DNA of 64,000 nucleotides from NCBI RefSeq assembly GCF_000504165.1, contig NZ_AYSE01000004.1:434001-498000 (forward strand), written 5' to 3'. The stretch is from Bacillus sp. FJAT-14578. Lineage in GTDB: Bacteria > Bacillota > Bacilli > Bacillales > Bacillaceae_H. The notes beneath the pieces were generated by a model, which was given only the letters and a program-made list of their open reading frames with translations, made no database searches and was not told where the DNA came from. Made by a program: the position numbers and the translations under genes. Below, in pieces: positions 52,110 to 60,488 of this stretch (within the stretch, counting starts at the first letter, position 1; each line of letters starts with the position of its first letter).

Positions 52110-52814
52110 GTGGCAGCCCATACAGTTGATGTGTATGCTTTTTTTGTCAATGGTGCCCATCCCAGCATAAATATTAGTAGAGTGAAACAAGATATCAGTC
52201 GTTCCAATGAGGCATGGAGAGGTTGTATAAAATTTGTTTTAAAAGATATCTATTTTAGTAAAACGAATCTAATCGTACATGCTCATTCTATTCCATCGAA
52301 ACAGGTTTTTAAAAACGAGCAAATCAATTCTATATTCAAGGCTGCGAGAAAAGCAGCCGGTCATAAAACGGCGATATATGTTCTTTATGTAAGCGGGGAT
52401 TCTTTAGCTAAAGGCAGAGGTAAAAGGGTAGTGGGAGTTGGCGGAACCGAATTGGTCCATTTTAACAGCGGTACAGATTATGAATTGTTTGGACGTATAT
52501 TACTCACTGACGGGGCCGTTGGCCGTTATACAATGGCACACGAATTTGGTCATATTTTATTCAAGCGTTACAATGCGGCACAAAATGCGTTCACTCACGA
52601 TGACCCATCTGGTCCTTATATTCATTCCCAAACAAGAAGAAGGGATGCCGCTCATAATAATGATCGCAACAACTTGATGTTTCCTATATCTCCTTCTGTT
52701 AATCCCATCATTACGGCGCAGCAATGCCAAACAGTAAGAAGGAGTAAAATAGCGAAAGTGCAAAATGATAAGATCGTTAAAGAATTTAAATGGAGAAACG
52801 TTCATTTCTTTTAA
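52110..52814 (+). CDS. Putative zinc metallopeptidase (HEXXH, metzincin-like)
   Basis: The 234-residue protein has MAHEFGHILF (His144, Glu145, His148), a later His163 in NAFTHDDPSG, and NNLMFP at 188-192, which looks like a metzincin Met-turn. Together with ITAQQCQTVRRS at the end, the layout recalls matrixin- or snapalysin-type proteases, though the spacing to the third ligand is longer. No signal peptide is seen, so it is cytoplasmic or leaves by another route. GTG start with AAGGAG 9 bases upstream. Three bases after its stop begins a small IS-like inverted-repeat element. Confidence 0.7.
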   Translation: MAAHTVDVYAFFVNGAHPSINISRVKQDISRSNEAWRGCIKFVLKDIYFSKTNLIVHAHSIPSKQVFKNEQINSIFKAARKAAGHKTAIYVLYVSGDSLAKGRGKRVVGVGGTELVHFNSGTDYELFGRILLTDGAVGRYTMAHEFGHILFKRYNAAQNAFTHDDPSGPYIHSQTRRRDAAHNNDRNNLMFPISPSVNPIITAQQCQTVRRSKIAKVQNDKIVKEFKWRNVHFF

Positions 52815-52817
52815 CAC

Positions 52818-52898
52818 AGCTTTGTTAAAGTCTCGTGTTGATGGTTCGACACCTATAAATCAGCGAATCAAAAATTAACATTGCTCTTTAACAAAGCC
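52818..52898. mobile_element. 81-bp element with IS-like terminal inverted repeats
   Basis: AGCTTTGTTAAAG at the left and CTTTAACAAAGCC at the right are inverted copies. The next bases on each side (TGTTGAT, and TGTTAAT on the other strand) also agree with the ends of the cassette at 46,424-48,450. With no coding content it looks like a MITE or solo-end fusion. No clear target duplication flanks it. Confidence 0.6.
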
Positions 52899-52918
52899 TT
52901 CTTCTAAAAGCGTAGCTA

Positions 52919-53311
52919 TTATAGAACTCTTTTAGCTGCAACGAATGCTGTCTTCCAATACGAGTTTAATTCTGAGATCATTACTTTTTTTCCTTGCCGG
53001 TACGTATGAAGTATTTGCCCGTTTCCAACATAGATACCTACATGTCCAATTTTTGAAAGGCCTTCACCGTTTTTGCGCGTCTTCGTGGTGAAAAAAAGCA
53101 AATCTCCTTTCTGAATATGATCAAAAGAAATCGGGAGCCCCGCCTTGGCTTGCTGGCGAGAGTTTCGGGGAAGAGGAATTCCATTAACTCCAAAAATATA
53201 CTGTGTAAAGGAACTGCAATCGAATATATCGGTTTGATAAGAAGGGGCATTAAATACATAAGGGGTTCCTAAATATTCTAATCCTGTCGAAATAATTTGA
53301 TCGGCAAGCAC
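52919..53311 (-). CDS. NlpC/P60 family peptidase
   Basis: The 130-residue protein is a bare NlpC/P60 domain: LEYLGTPYVFN, the catalytic Cys32 in FDCSSFTQYIF, His90 in IGHVGIYVGNGQ and His102 in ILHTYR. This family cuts D-Glu-(gamma)-mDAP bonds in peptidoglycan. There is no signal peptide or binding domain, unlike secreted LytF/CwlS enzymes; it resembles short forms such as YwtD-like cytoplasmic or phage-derived versions. GTG start with GCGAGG upstream. It is convergent with the metallopeptidase gene. Confidence 0.85.
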   Translation of the reverse strand: MLADQIISTGLEYLGTPYVFNAPSYQTDIFDCSSFTQYIFGVNGIPLPRNSRQQAKAGLPISFDHIQKGDLLFFTTKTRKNGEGLSKIGHVGIYVGNGQILHTYRQGKKVMISELNSYWKTAFVAAKRVL

Positions 53312-53420
53312 CGTAATCCTCGCTTTCAGTTTTTTTACTATATAACATGCCTGAACCAGTTCATTTGCTTGGACAGGAATCTCGCAATTGTATATTTTTC
53401 AACTTGCCATCTATCGACAG

Positions 53421-53474
53421 AAAAAGGAGGATACTCAAACGGTCCGCTCTTTAGACCGTTTGAGCACCCTCTTT
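53421..53474. terminator. Hairpin upstream of the NlpC gene and after the NERD gene
   Basis: CTCAAACGGTC/GACCGTTTGAG is perfect and extends to AAAG..CTTT with mismatches. On the minus strand it follows the NERD gene, which it probably terminates. Confidence 0.65.
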
Positions 53475-53505
53475 ACTGAAGGTTCTTATCAAGCCCTGTT
53501 TGATT

Positions 53506-54492
53506 CTAGAGTGTTAGTGAATGGGCAGCATAGTCGATATGCTCCAGAATAAATTGAATGTCTTGTAAGTCACGGTCACTGTATATGACAGGCTTTTGCC
53601 TTTCTTCCTCCAAAAAGGCGGACAACTCTTTATCGCTTGAAATCCGAATGACCTGCTCATGTTCCGACAGATCCATTACACCATTGGTTTTGTAGTCGTT
53701 GTGCTGATAGCCAAAAAACAGAACCGGTGTAATGAAATCGACGGTTGTTTCCACCTTGCCGTTCAAAAACTGGAATAAGATTTCTGTCGTCTTGTTGATT
53801 TGTTTCGTCAGCTCTCCGTGCGCTTTCACTTGAATGACAGGTGTGAAGCCATCATCTTCATCAGTTGAGTGCTGGGAGACGAATGAAAAAGTTTGCTCGC
53901 TCGCTTCTACGTAAGACTTCGCATTAATCAAATCTAACAAAAAAGAAAACTTCCCTGCATTTTTTTTCGTTAGTCCGTGGACAATTTTTCCCTTCCAATA
54001 TTTTGTCTGTACGATATAAATGCCTGTCGGCAGCAACACGAGATGATCTATTTTTCGGGTCTTCATTCCATATTCGGAAGAAAAAGGGATGAAAACGTTC
54101 GGAACAATAAGCATAGTTGAATCGGTGATGATTCCTTGTTCCATCCAACGTTTTTTGATTTCATGTAAAAGCTGATGGGTTTTTACTTCCCCGATGTTTC
54201 GTGAATAGGATTGAAGCTCGTATATGTATTCGTTTAATTGGTGAATTGATTCGTTCAAGATTGATTTTTCATGGGCATGATGTTCTTGTAAGTTCCATAA
54301 TTCATGTTGATGGTGTTCTTCAATAGCCGCTTGTTTTTCTTGAAACTCTTCGACAGCTGCCGCGATTTCCAGTTCATGACGTTGAAGCATCACTTGCTTC
54401 TGTAATCCGAGCGTTTTCGCTTGGCGATAAATGATATAACCAGTACCTACTAGAGCAATCGCAAGCAAAACAATAATGACAATCTGTATCAC
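53506..54492 (-). CDS. Membrane-anchored NERD (nuclease-related) domain protein
   Basis: The 328-residue protein has an N-terminal membrane helix (VIIVLLAIALVGTGYIIY), a coiled coil from about 35 to 95 (HELEIAAAVEEFQEKQAAIEEHHQHE), then a NERD domain: RKIDHLVLLPTGIYIVQTKYWKGKIVHG. The catalytic-like positions are D in KIDH, and Q-x-K where many members have E-x-K, so activity may be altered. NERD proteins are linked to DNA processing but rarely tested. The gene stands alone. Confidence 0.82.
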   Translation of the reverse strand: MIQIVIIVLLAIALVGTGYIIYRQAKTLGLQKQVMLQRHELEIAAAVEEFQEKQAAIEEHHQHELWNLQEHHAHEKSILNESIHQLNEYIYELQSYSRNIGEVKTHQLLHEIKKRWMEQGIITDSTMLIVPNVFIPFSSEYGMKTRKIDHLVLLPTGIYIVQTKYWKGKIVHGLTKKNAGKFSFLLDLINAKSYVEASEQTFSFVSQHSTDEDDGFTPVIQVKAHGELTKQINKTTEILFQFLNGKVETTVDFITPVLFFGYQHNDYKTNGVMDLSEHEQVIRISSDKELSAFLEEERQKPVIYSDRDLQDIQFILEHIDYAAHSLTL

Positions 54493-54723
54493 TTACCAAC
54501 ATCTCCCTTTCTGCCATCTTTCTTTCATTATACAATGTTAATGGTTGTTTAAAAGAGAAAATGCTGGAATTAAGACTTTATCCCTGCATATATCCACTTA
54601 AAATCTTTAGGAGATGAGTTAAAGGCAGAAAATCCGTTGCGCGGGTTTCCCAAAATGAAAGATTAAGATAAAATGCAATGAGAACAATACCTTTAATCTA
54701 TCGAAAGACGAGGGGGGGAGAAG

Positions 54724-55566
54724 ATGTCAAAAAGAACAGCCGTCATCACGGGAGCTTCCAGCGGGTTTGGAATGCTGACGTCTCTGGAGCTGGCCAAACG
54801 GGGATTTGATGTGATAGCGACAGTGAGAAATGAAGCAAAAGGAGTGCCGCTCCAAAAACAAGCGGCAGCGCTCGGTATACAGGAGAACATTGCAATTTTT
54901 CAGTTAGATGTGACAGCTGAATCTTCCATTCAATCATTGGAACGGCGGTTGAACAAAATAGAGCGTGTGGATTTATTAATTAATAATGCCGGTTATGCTG
55001 CCGGCGGCTTTGTCGAAGAAGTCTCCCTTGGCGCCTACCGACAGCAATTCGAGACCAATGTATTCGGAGCCATTGCCGTCACAAAGACGGTTCTTCCCAT
55101 AATGAGAAAGCAGAGAAGCGGCACCATCATCAACATGAGCAGCATCAGCGGTCGAATGGGATTTCCGGGTCTATCTCCTTATGCGGCATCCAAGCATGCG
55201 CTGGAAGGATGGAGTGAAAGCCTTCGTTTAGAGGTTCAGCCATTTGGAATCCATGTCGTATTGGTCGAACCCGGTTCTTATAAGACAAACATTTGGTCAA
55301 CGGGAAAACAAATAGCGAAAGCCTCTTTGGATCCATCTTCGCCTTATCATACATATATGACGAATATCGAAGCCTATCTGAAGAGAGGGCAAGATGCCTA
55401 TGGAGATCCGGATGAGGTGGCGAAAAAAATCGCGGATATCGCGGAACAGCAACATCCAACATTCCGCCATCCCATCGGAAAAGGAGTGAAGTTGTCCATT
55501 GCTTTAAAAAGCTTGCTCTCCTGGGAACGATGGGAACAGCTCGTCTTGAAGCGTTTAAATAAATAG
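54724..55566 (+). CDS. Short-chain dehydrogenase/reductase (YusZ-like)
   Basis: The 280-residue protein has the NAD(P) motif VITGASSGFGMLTSLELAKRG (TGxxxGxG), NNAGYAAGG, the catalytic Ser in NMSSISGRMG and YAASKHALEGW (Tyr-x3-Lys). The C-terminal extension (about 190-280) is as in YusZ of B. subtilis and classical SDRs acting on lipids or retinoids. The substrate is unknown. GAGGGGGGAG precedes the ATG. The phospholipase gene follows 56 bases later, so the two may be one operon with a lipid theme. Confidence 0.88.
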   Translation: MSKRTAVITGASSGFGMLTSLELAKRGFDVIATVRNEAKGVPLQKQAAALGIQENIAIFQLDVTAESSIQSLERRLNKIERVDLLINNAGYAAGGFVEEVSLGAYRQQFETNVFGAIAVTKTVLPIMRKQRSGTIINMSSISGRMGFPGLSPYAASKHALEGWSESLRLEVQPFGIHVVLVEPGSYKTNIWSTGKQIAKASLDPSSPYHTYMTNIEAYLKRGQDAYGDPDEVAKKIADIAEQQHPTFRHPIGKGVKLSIALKSLLSWERWEQLVLKRLNK

Positions 55567-55622
55567 TCTGATTAAGGTAACATCGTCAAAATCTTCAAAG
55601 AATGATAAAGAGGGATTTTTTA

Positions 55623-56480
55623 GTGGATAATATTGGATTAGTATTGGAAGGCGGGGGCATGAAGGGCCTTTATACCGCTGGTGTACTGGAATTTTTCATG
55701 GAAAGAGACATCTTCTTCCCTTATGTGATTGGGGTTTCAGCAGGAGCCTGCATGGCGGCTTCTTATTTATCCCGCCAAAAAGGGAGAAATAAAAAAGTGA
55801 ACATCGGGCTTACGAGTGATCCGCGATATTTATCGTTTCGAAATTTCATTCGTAAGCGTGAGTTATTCGGAATGGACTTTTTATTTGATGAAATTCCCAA
55901 TAAAATTGTTCCATTTGATTTTGAAACACTATGGAACGGCAAGGAACAATTTATCATCGGCACAACCGATTGTGAAACAGGAGAAGCCGTCTATTATAAT
56001 AAGCATGAACACGGAAAAGATATTTTGAAAATCATTCGTGCCTCCAGTTCTGTTCCTTTTATCGCTCCTGCTGTTGAGTATGGAGGAAAAAGGTTGCTTG
56101 ATGGAGGAATTTCTGATCCGATTCCCATCAAAAAAGCGCAACAGGACGCTTTTTTGAAAAATGTGATCATCATGACCAAGCCTAAGGGCTATCAAAAACG
56201 GCAAAGCAGGATGTCACCGATAACGAAATGGCTCTATCGAAGAAATCCCGGATTAGGCACGGTATTGGAAAAACATAATGACATCTATAATGACACACTA
56301 TCCTATTTGCTGTCAGAGGAACAAAATGGAAGTGTATTCATCATCCAGCCAAGTACCGAAATCCCTATGAGCGGTATCGAACGGAACCAGCAAAGGTTGA
56401 CGAATTTATATGAACTTGGCTATCATGATGCCCAAAAGCAGTTTGACGCATTAAAACGGTGGATTAACCATCGAATATAA
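55623..56480 (+). CDS. Patatin-like phospholipase
   Basis: The protein is about 285 residues: IGLVLEGGGMKGLYTAGVLEFF (oxyanion GGGxxG) is followed by GVSAG (Ser39) and RLLDGGISDPIPI with the dyad aspartate. The arrangement G-x-S-x-G/D-G-G defines bacterial patatins. It hydrolyses lipid acyl esters; it resembles YqhO of B. subtilis. I chose GTG 55623 with GAGGG 7 bases upstream; an ATG at 55602 has a weak site. No membrane segment is present. The gap 56,481-56,777 after it is AT-rich and holds nothing I can name. Confidence 0.88.
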   Translation: MDNIGLVLEGGGMKGLYTAGVLEFFMERDIFFPYVIGVSAGACMAASYLSRQKGRNKKVNIGLTSDPRYLSFRNFIRKRELFGMDFLFDEIPNKIVPFDFETLWNGKEQFIIGTTDCETGEAVYYNKHEHGKDILKIIRASSSVPFIAPAVEYGGKRLLDGGISDPIPIKKAQQDAFLKNVIIMTKPKGYQKRQSRMSPITKWLYRRNPGLGTVLEKHNDIYNDTLSYLLSEEQNGSVFIIQPSTEIPMSGIERNQQRLTNLYELGYHDAQKQFDALKRWINHRI

Positions 56481-56777
56481 AATCATGCATGTGTTTTGTT
56501 GAGTTCATTCACTTTTACATGAAATCGATATATGGACTAGGTTAATGGATTTATTAGAAATTATGAAAGGTTAATTTTGCCTAAACAACTCCTTGAAGAT
56601 TTTTAGATATAATTTTTAAAAAGACTTTATTATATTGTTTTACCATGCAGTTTCTATGAGACAATGTTTGCTTTTAAAGTGAAATCAACCTAATTTCTTC
56701 ACATCCAAGAGAGGTTTTAGGGAAAATTCCGAAAAATCAATCTGATTATTTTGCGTAAAATAAATATTTTTCATGTA

Positions 56778-56806
56778 TTGTGAATTTTGTAATCATCCTA
56801 TATACT
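56778..56806 (+). promoter_or_regulatory. Promoter of the riboswitch-permease unit
   Basis: TTGTGA and TATACT are 17 bases apart; transcription should start near 56,813, about 12 bases before the riboswitch. Confidence 0.7.
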
Positions 56807-56824
56807 AATAAAAAAGTTATTTTC

Positions 56825-56892
56825 CTATATGTAACTGGCGCAACATGGAGCACCATGGGGGAGCATATAGAGTATACGCCGCGCGCCTGGGC
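56825..56892 (+). ncRNA. ZTP (pfl) riboswitch aptamer
   Basis: The segment reads CTATATG-TAACTGGCGCAACATGG, then CCATGGGGGAGCATATAG, then CCGCGCGCCTGGGC. The ACTGGCG, GGGGAGC and CGCCTGGGC blocks are the conserved parts of the pfl motif, which binds ZMP/ZTP, a signal of folate shortage and stalled purine synthesis. CTATATG pairs with CATATAG as the outer stem. It is followed immediately by a terminator hairpin, so binding should prevent termination and raise expression of the permease. Confidence 0.82.
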
Positions 56893-56926
56893 AAACACTT
56901 GATTTATAAATCAAGTGTTTTTTATT
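56893..56926 (+). terminator. Riboswitch expression-platform terminator
   Basis: AAACACTTGATTTA and TAAATCAAGTGTTT pair perfectly and run into TTTATTTT. Its left arm starts directly after CTGGGC of the aptamer. Confidence 0.9.
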
Positions 56927-56952
56927 TTCCTAGGGAAAAGGGGTAGGCAAGG

Positions 56953-58545
56953 ATGAGTAATATGCAAAGAAAAATGGGGACTTTTGCTTTAACTTTGACG
57001 GGCATTGGTTCTATCATTGGCTCAGGATGGTTGTTCGGTGCGTGGAAAGCTGCCCAGATTGCTGGACCAGCGGCTATTTTTTCTTGGATTATCGGTATGG
57101 CTGTTATTTTATTAATTGCATTATCTTACGCAGAGCTTGGGGCAATGTTTCCGGAAGCTGGAGGGATGGTGAAGTATCCTCAATATTCACACGGCTCTTT
57201 TGTTGGATTTTTAGCTGCGTGGGCGAACTGGATCTCTATTGCTTCGACTATTACAGTTGAGGCCATTGCCTCAGTACAATATATGAGTACGTGGCCGTGG
57301 GAATGGGCCGGATGGACCCGTTCTTTAGTTCATAACAATATCTTAACGACCAAAGGATTATTCGTAGCTTCTTTACTGCTATTAGTCTATTTTTTCATCA
57401 ATTATTGGACCGTTAACCTTTTTGCTAAGATAAACTCATTTATTACCATTTTGAAATTAATTGTTCCGGGAGTAGTAGCAGGAGCGTTATTTTTTGCTGG
57501 ATTTCATAGCGAAAACTTTACAAGTTCTCAAGGAATCGCACCATATGGTTGGGCAAGTGTTTTAACAGCGGTAGCTACTTCCGGTATCGTTTTTGCGTTT
57601 AATGGATTTCAAAGCCCTGTTAACATGGCAGGAGAAGCAAAGTCACCGAATAAGTCTATTCCAATTGCTGTTATTGGGGCGATTTTAATTGCAGGCCTTG
57701 TATACATCATTCTGCAAGTGGTGTTTATCGGTGCAGTTGATCCATCTATGATTGTGAACGGATGGAGTCATCTGAATTTTAGTTCACCTTTTGCTGATTT
57801 GGCAATTGCTCTTAGTCTGAACTGGCTAGCGATTGTATTGTATGCAGATGCGTTTGTATCACCGTCTGGTGCGGGCGCTACTTATACAGCTACCACATCG
57901 CGTATGCTTTACGGTATGCAAAAAAATGGATATTTACCGAATATCTTTGGCACCTTACATCCACTTTACGGTGTTCCTCGTCCAGCAATGTTACTAAACT
58001 TAGGTGTGTGTTTTATCTTTTTGTTTTTATTTCGCGGATGGGGCGTACTTGCTGAGGTGATTTCGGTTGCTACACTTATTTCGTATGTAATGGGACCTGT
58101 CGCATTGGCAACATTAAGACGCACAGCTTCTCATTATAATCGTCCATTTAAATTAAAAGGTGCTTCTATTATTGCACCTTGCGGGTTTGTCATTGCATCT
58201 CTTACCTTGTACTGGGCGCGTTGGCCATTAACGGGAGAAGTCGTGCTCATCATGGCCATTGGACTTCCGATTTATTTTTACTATCAGGCGAAAAATAAAT
58301 GGAATGGATTCAAAAAACAATTTTTATCAGGCGTTTGGATGCTTCTATACTTAGGATGTATGATTTTAATTTCTTATATTGGAAGTGAGAAGTTCGGCGG
58401 TAAAAATATTCTTACATTCGGTTGGGATATGGTGGTCATCACATGTCTATCGCTTAGTTTCTATTTATGGGGAGTTAAAAGCGGGATTAAAACAGAATAC
58501 ATGATTGAGGCTGAAAAAATCAACAAGACGTTTTTCGCTAAATAA
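56953..58545 (+). CDS. APC-family amino acid permease
   Basis: In the 530-residue protein the first helix has GIGSIIGSGWLFGAWKAAQIAGPAAIFSWIIG, the APC substrate motif, followed by about 12-13 membrane helices; FAFNGFQSPVNMAGEAKSPNKSIP is the conserved loop after helix 6. Size and sequence resemble YbeC of B. subtilis. The substrate cannot be read. AAAAGGGG lies ~10 bases before the ATG. The ZTP riboswitch upstream suggests a link to glycine, serine or one-carbon supply. Confidence 0.85.
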   Translation: MSNMQRKMGTFALTLTGIGSIIGSGWLFGAWKAAQIAGPAAIFSWIIGMAVILLIALSYAELGAMFPEAGGMVKYPQYSHGSFVGFLAAWANWISIASTITVEAIASVQYMSTWPWEWAGWTRSLVHNNILTTKGLFVASLLLLVYFFINYWTVNLFAKINSFITILKLIVPGVVAGALFFAGFHSENFTSSQGIAPYGWASVLTAVATSGIVFAFNGFQSPVNMAGEAKSPNKSIPIAVIGAILIAGLVYIILQVVFIGAVDPSMIVNGWSHLNFSSPFADLAIALSLNWLAIVLYADAFVSPSGAGATYTATTSRMLYGMQKNGYLPNIFGTLHPLYGVPRPAMLLNLGVCFIFLFLFRGWGVLAEVISVATLISYVMGPVALATLRRTASHYNRPFKLKGASIIAPCGFVIASLTLYWARWPLTGEVVLIMAIGLPIYFYYQAKNKWNGFKKQFLSGVWMLLYLGCMILISYIGSEKFGGKNILTFGWDMVVITCLSLSFYLWGVKSGIKTEYMIEAEKINKTFFAK

Positions 58546-58576
58546 CCTCTTAGTGTAGATACAGCGCGATATGCGC

Positions 58577-58632
58577 AGAAAGAAAACATGGTTGCTTTAT
58601 GACCATGTTTTCTTTCTTTTTTTTTTTTTTTT
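58577..58632 (+). terminator. Permease terminator
   Basis: AGAAAGAAAACATGGT/ACCATGTTTTCTTTCT pair over 16 bases and are followed by 15 T residues. The following gap to 58,785 is AT-rich without a gene. Confidence 0.93.
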
Positions 58633-58785
58633 CGATGTCAGGATCGAAACCCTTTTGAAATTTCCTCTACTAAAATTCTTTTTTTGTTATTTTCGAAATT
58701 AATATTAAAATTTATAGTTTTATATTGAAATATGGATAAATAAAGTATATAATCCGTTGGGTGAGTGTTAATATTATTCGGATAT

Positions 58786-58800
58786 ATAATTCTGAAAATT
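58786..58800 (+). promoter_or_regulatory. CodY box upstream of brnQ
   Basis: ATAATTCTGAAAATT matches 12 of 15 positions of AATTTTCWGAAAATT. It lies 53 bases before brnQ, a gene class that CodY represses when branched-chain amino acids and GTP are high. Confidence 0.65.
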
Positions 58801-58852
58801 AAAATTATTTATCAAGATAATAAAAATCAGGGAAGTAGACGGAGGTTTTATT

Positions 58853-60232
58853 ATGTCAAGTAAAGTACCATTTTCATTTATAGTCGTTATTGGCTTGATG
58901 TTATTTGCTCTCTTTTTTGGGGCAGGAAATTTAATTTTCCCGGCTATGCTTGGTCAATCAGCTGGGACAAATATCTGGGCAGCCAACGCAGGGTTTCTAG
59001 TAACTGGAGTAGGATTACCATTAATCGGTGTATTAGCATTCGGTTTCTCCGGTAAAGATGATTTACAATCACTAGCCAGTCGTGTCCATCCTTTATTCGG
59101 TATTGTATTCACAACAGTTCTCTATTTAGCTATTGGTCCGCTTTTTGCTTTACCACGAGCGGGAAGCGTAGCGTTTGAAATCGGCGTCAAACCTTTTTTG
59201 ACAGAAAGTTCAAGCTTTATACCTTTGCTTATTTTTACAATCGTTTTCTTTGGGATTACGTGTTTTTTTTCGCTAAATCCCGCGAAAATTGTCGATATGG
59301 TAGGGAAAGTCTTAACACCAATCAAATTGACGTTTATTGGAATTTTAGTCATCGTCGCTTTTGTTCGTCCAATTGGAGATTTACAACCACCTACAGAAGC
59401 TTATACATCTAACTCGTTTTTTAAAGGTTTTCAAGAAGGCTATTTAACAATGGATACACTTGCATCATTCGTTTTTGGAATCATTATCATTAACGCAATT
59501 AGAGAAAAAGGGGCGACAACTAAAAAACAAATCATGGCCGTTTGTGCTAAAGCGACTGCTATCGCCGCAACCATTTTAGCTGTTATCTATACGGCACTTT
59601 CTTATATGGGAGCTTCAAGCGTAGAAAAATTAGGCCATTTAGATAACGGCGGTGCAGTTTTAGCAAAAGTTTCAGACTATTATTTTGGTTCTTATGGTGG
59701 AATATTGTTAGGCTTAATGATCACAGTAGCTTGTTTGACAACGAGCGTCGGCCTTGTTTCTGCTTGTTCATCATTTTTCCATAAATTATTCCCAAATATG
59801 TCTTATAAAACAATCGTGATTATTTTGTCTATTTTCAGTGCCTTTGTTGCTAACTTTGGATTAACGCAATTAATTGCCATTTCTGTGCCTGTATTAGTAG
59901 CTATTTACCCGTTAGCCATTATATTAATTGCCTTAACATTTCTTCATTCGTTCTTTAAAGGAAGATCAGAAGTGTATCAGGGAAGCTTATTATCTACTTC
60001 CATTATTAGTGTATTTGACGGATTAAATGCCGCTGGGGTACACATTCAAGTGATTAACAGCTTTTTCACTCAAGTTCTCCCTATGCATGAAGTTGGACTA
60101 GGGTGGATTCTTCCAGCTATAATCGGTGGTCTAGCAGGATACGGTATTAGCTTAGTACGAGTAAAAAATAATCTTAGTATTGATAATAGGCAGAAAAAAG
60201 AAGGCTCTGTATCGTCTAACAAATCTGCTTAG
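58853..60232 (+). CDS. brnQ: Branched-chain amino acid:cation symporter BrnQ
   Basis: The 459-residue protein has 12 membrane helices. The N-terminus ALFFGAGNLIFPAMLGQSAG and the loop GPLFALPRAGSVAFEIGVKPFL are LIVCS-family signatures. It imports leucine, isoleucine and valine. The start has GGAGGTTTT upstream. The CodY box before it fits this job. Its tail (RQKKEGSVSSNKSA) is cytoplasmic. It is followed 12 bases later by an IS1182-type transposase fragment. Confidence 0.93.
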   Translation: MSSKVPFSFIVVIGLMLFALFFGAGNLIFPAMLGQSAGTNIWAANAGFLVTGVGLPLIGVLAFGFSGKDDLQSLASRVHPLFGIVFTTVLYLAIGPLFALPRAGSVAFEIGVKPFLTESSSFIPLLIFTIVFFGITCFFSLNPAKIVDMVGKVLTPIKLTFIGILVIVAFVRPIGDLQPPTEAYTSNSFFKGFQEGYLTMDTLASFVFGIIIINAIREKGATTKKQIMAVCAKATAIAATILAVIYTALSYMGASSVEKLGHLDNGGAVLAKVSDYYFGSYGGILLGLMITVACLTTSVGLVSACSSFFHKLFPNMSYKTIVIILSIFSAFVANFGLTQLIAISVPVLVAIYPLAIILIALTFLHSFFKGRSEVYQGSLLSTSIISVFDGLNAAGVHIQVINSFFTQVLPMHEVGLGWILPAIIGGLAGYGISLVRVKNNLSIDNRQKKEGSVSSNKSA

Positions 60233-60243
60233 ACATACAGCTG

Positions 60244-60314
60244 CCAACAAAAAGTTGTTTGCAAAGCGTAAAGAAACAATCGAACAAGTCTTTGCAAATA
60301 CTAAAGAAAAGCAT
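60244..60314 (+). mobile_element. IS1182-family transposase C-terminal fragment
   Basis: In one frame the sequence reads KKLFAKRKETIEQVFANTKEKHG, the conserved C-terminal stretch (with the YREK-like helix) of IS1182-family transposases. Only about 24 codons remain. The element likely inserted after brnQ and was then deleted. Confidence 0.75.
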
Positions 60315-60361
60315 GGACAATTTCTTAGACTACCCTTCGGGACCTAAGAAATTGTCCATGT
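60312..60361. terminator. Strong hairpin
   Basis: CATGGACAATTTCTTAG and CTAAGAAATTGTCCATG pair over 17 bases with an inner loop. It ends transcription from brnQ or from the lost IS. The stretch 60,362-60,488 shows no gene. Confidence 0.8.
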
Positions 60362-60488
60362 TCTGCATAAAATAACCCTAAAAAGAAACAACCCCCTCTC
60401 ACCTCAAAGATAGAGCAAAGTGTCAGATATGGGAGAACCGCCCATAAAAACCTGATTGGCTAACTATCAAGAGGAGAAGAGGGGTTTG

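Noticed and set aside
53421-53474. Hairpin first considered part of the double-hairpin family
   Set aside because: Single hairpin with no TCAYRAAAWYCC apex and no partner hairpin; treated as an ordinary terminator.
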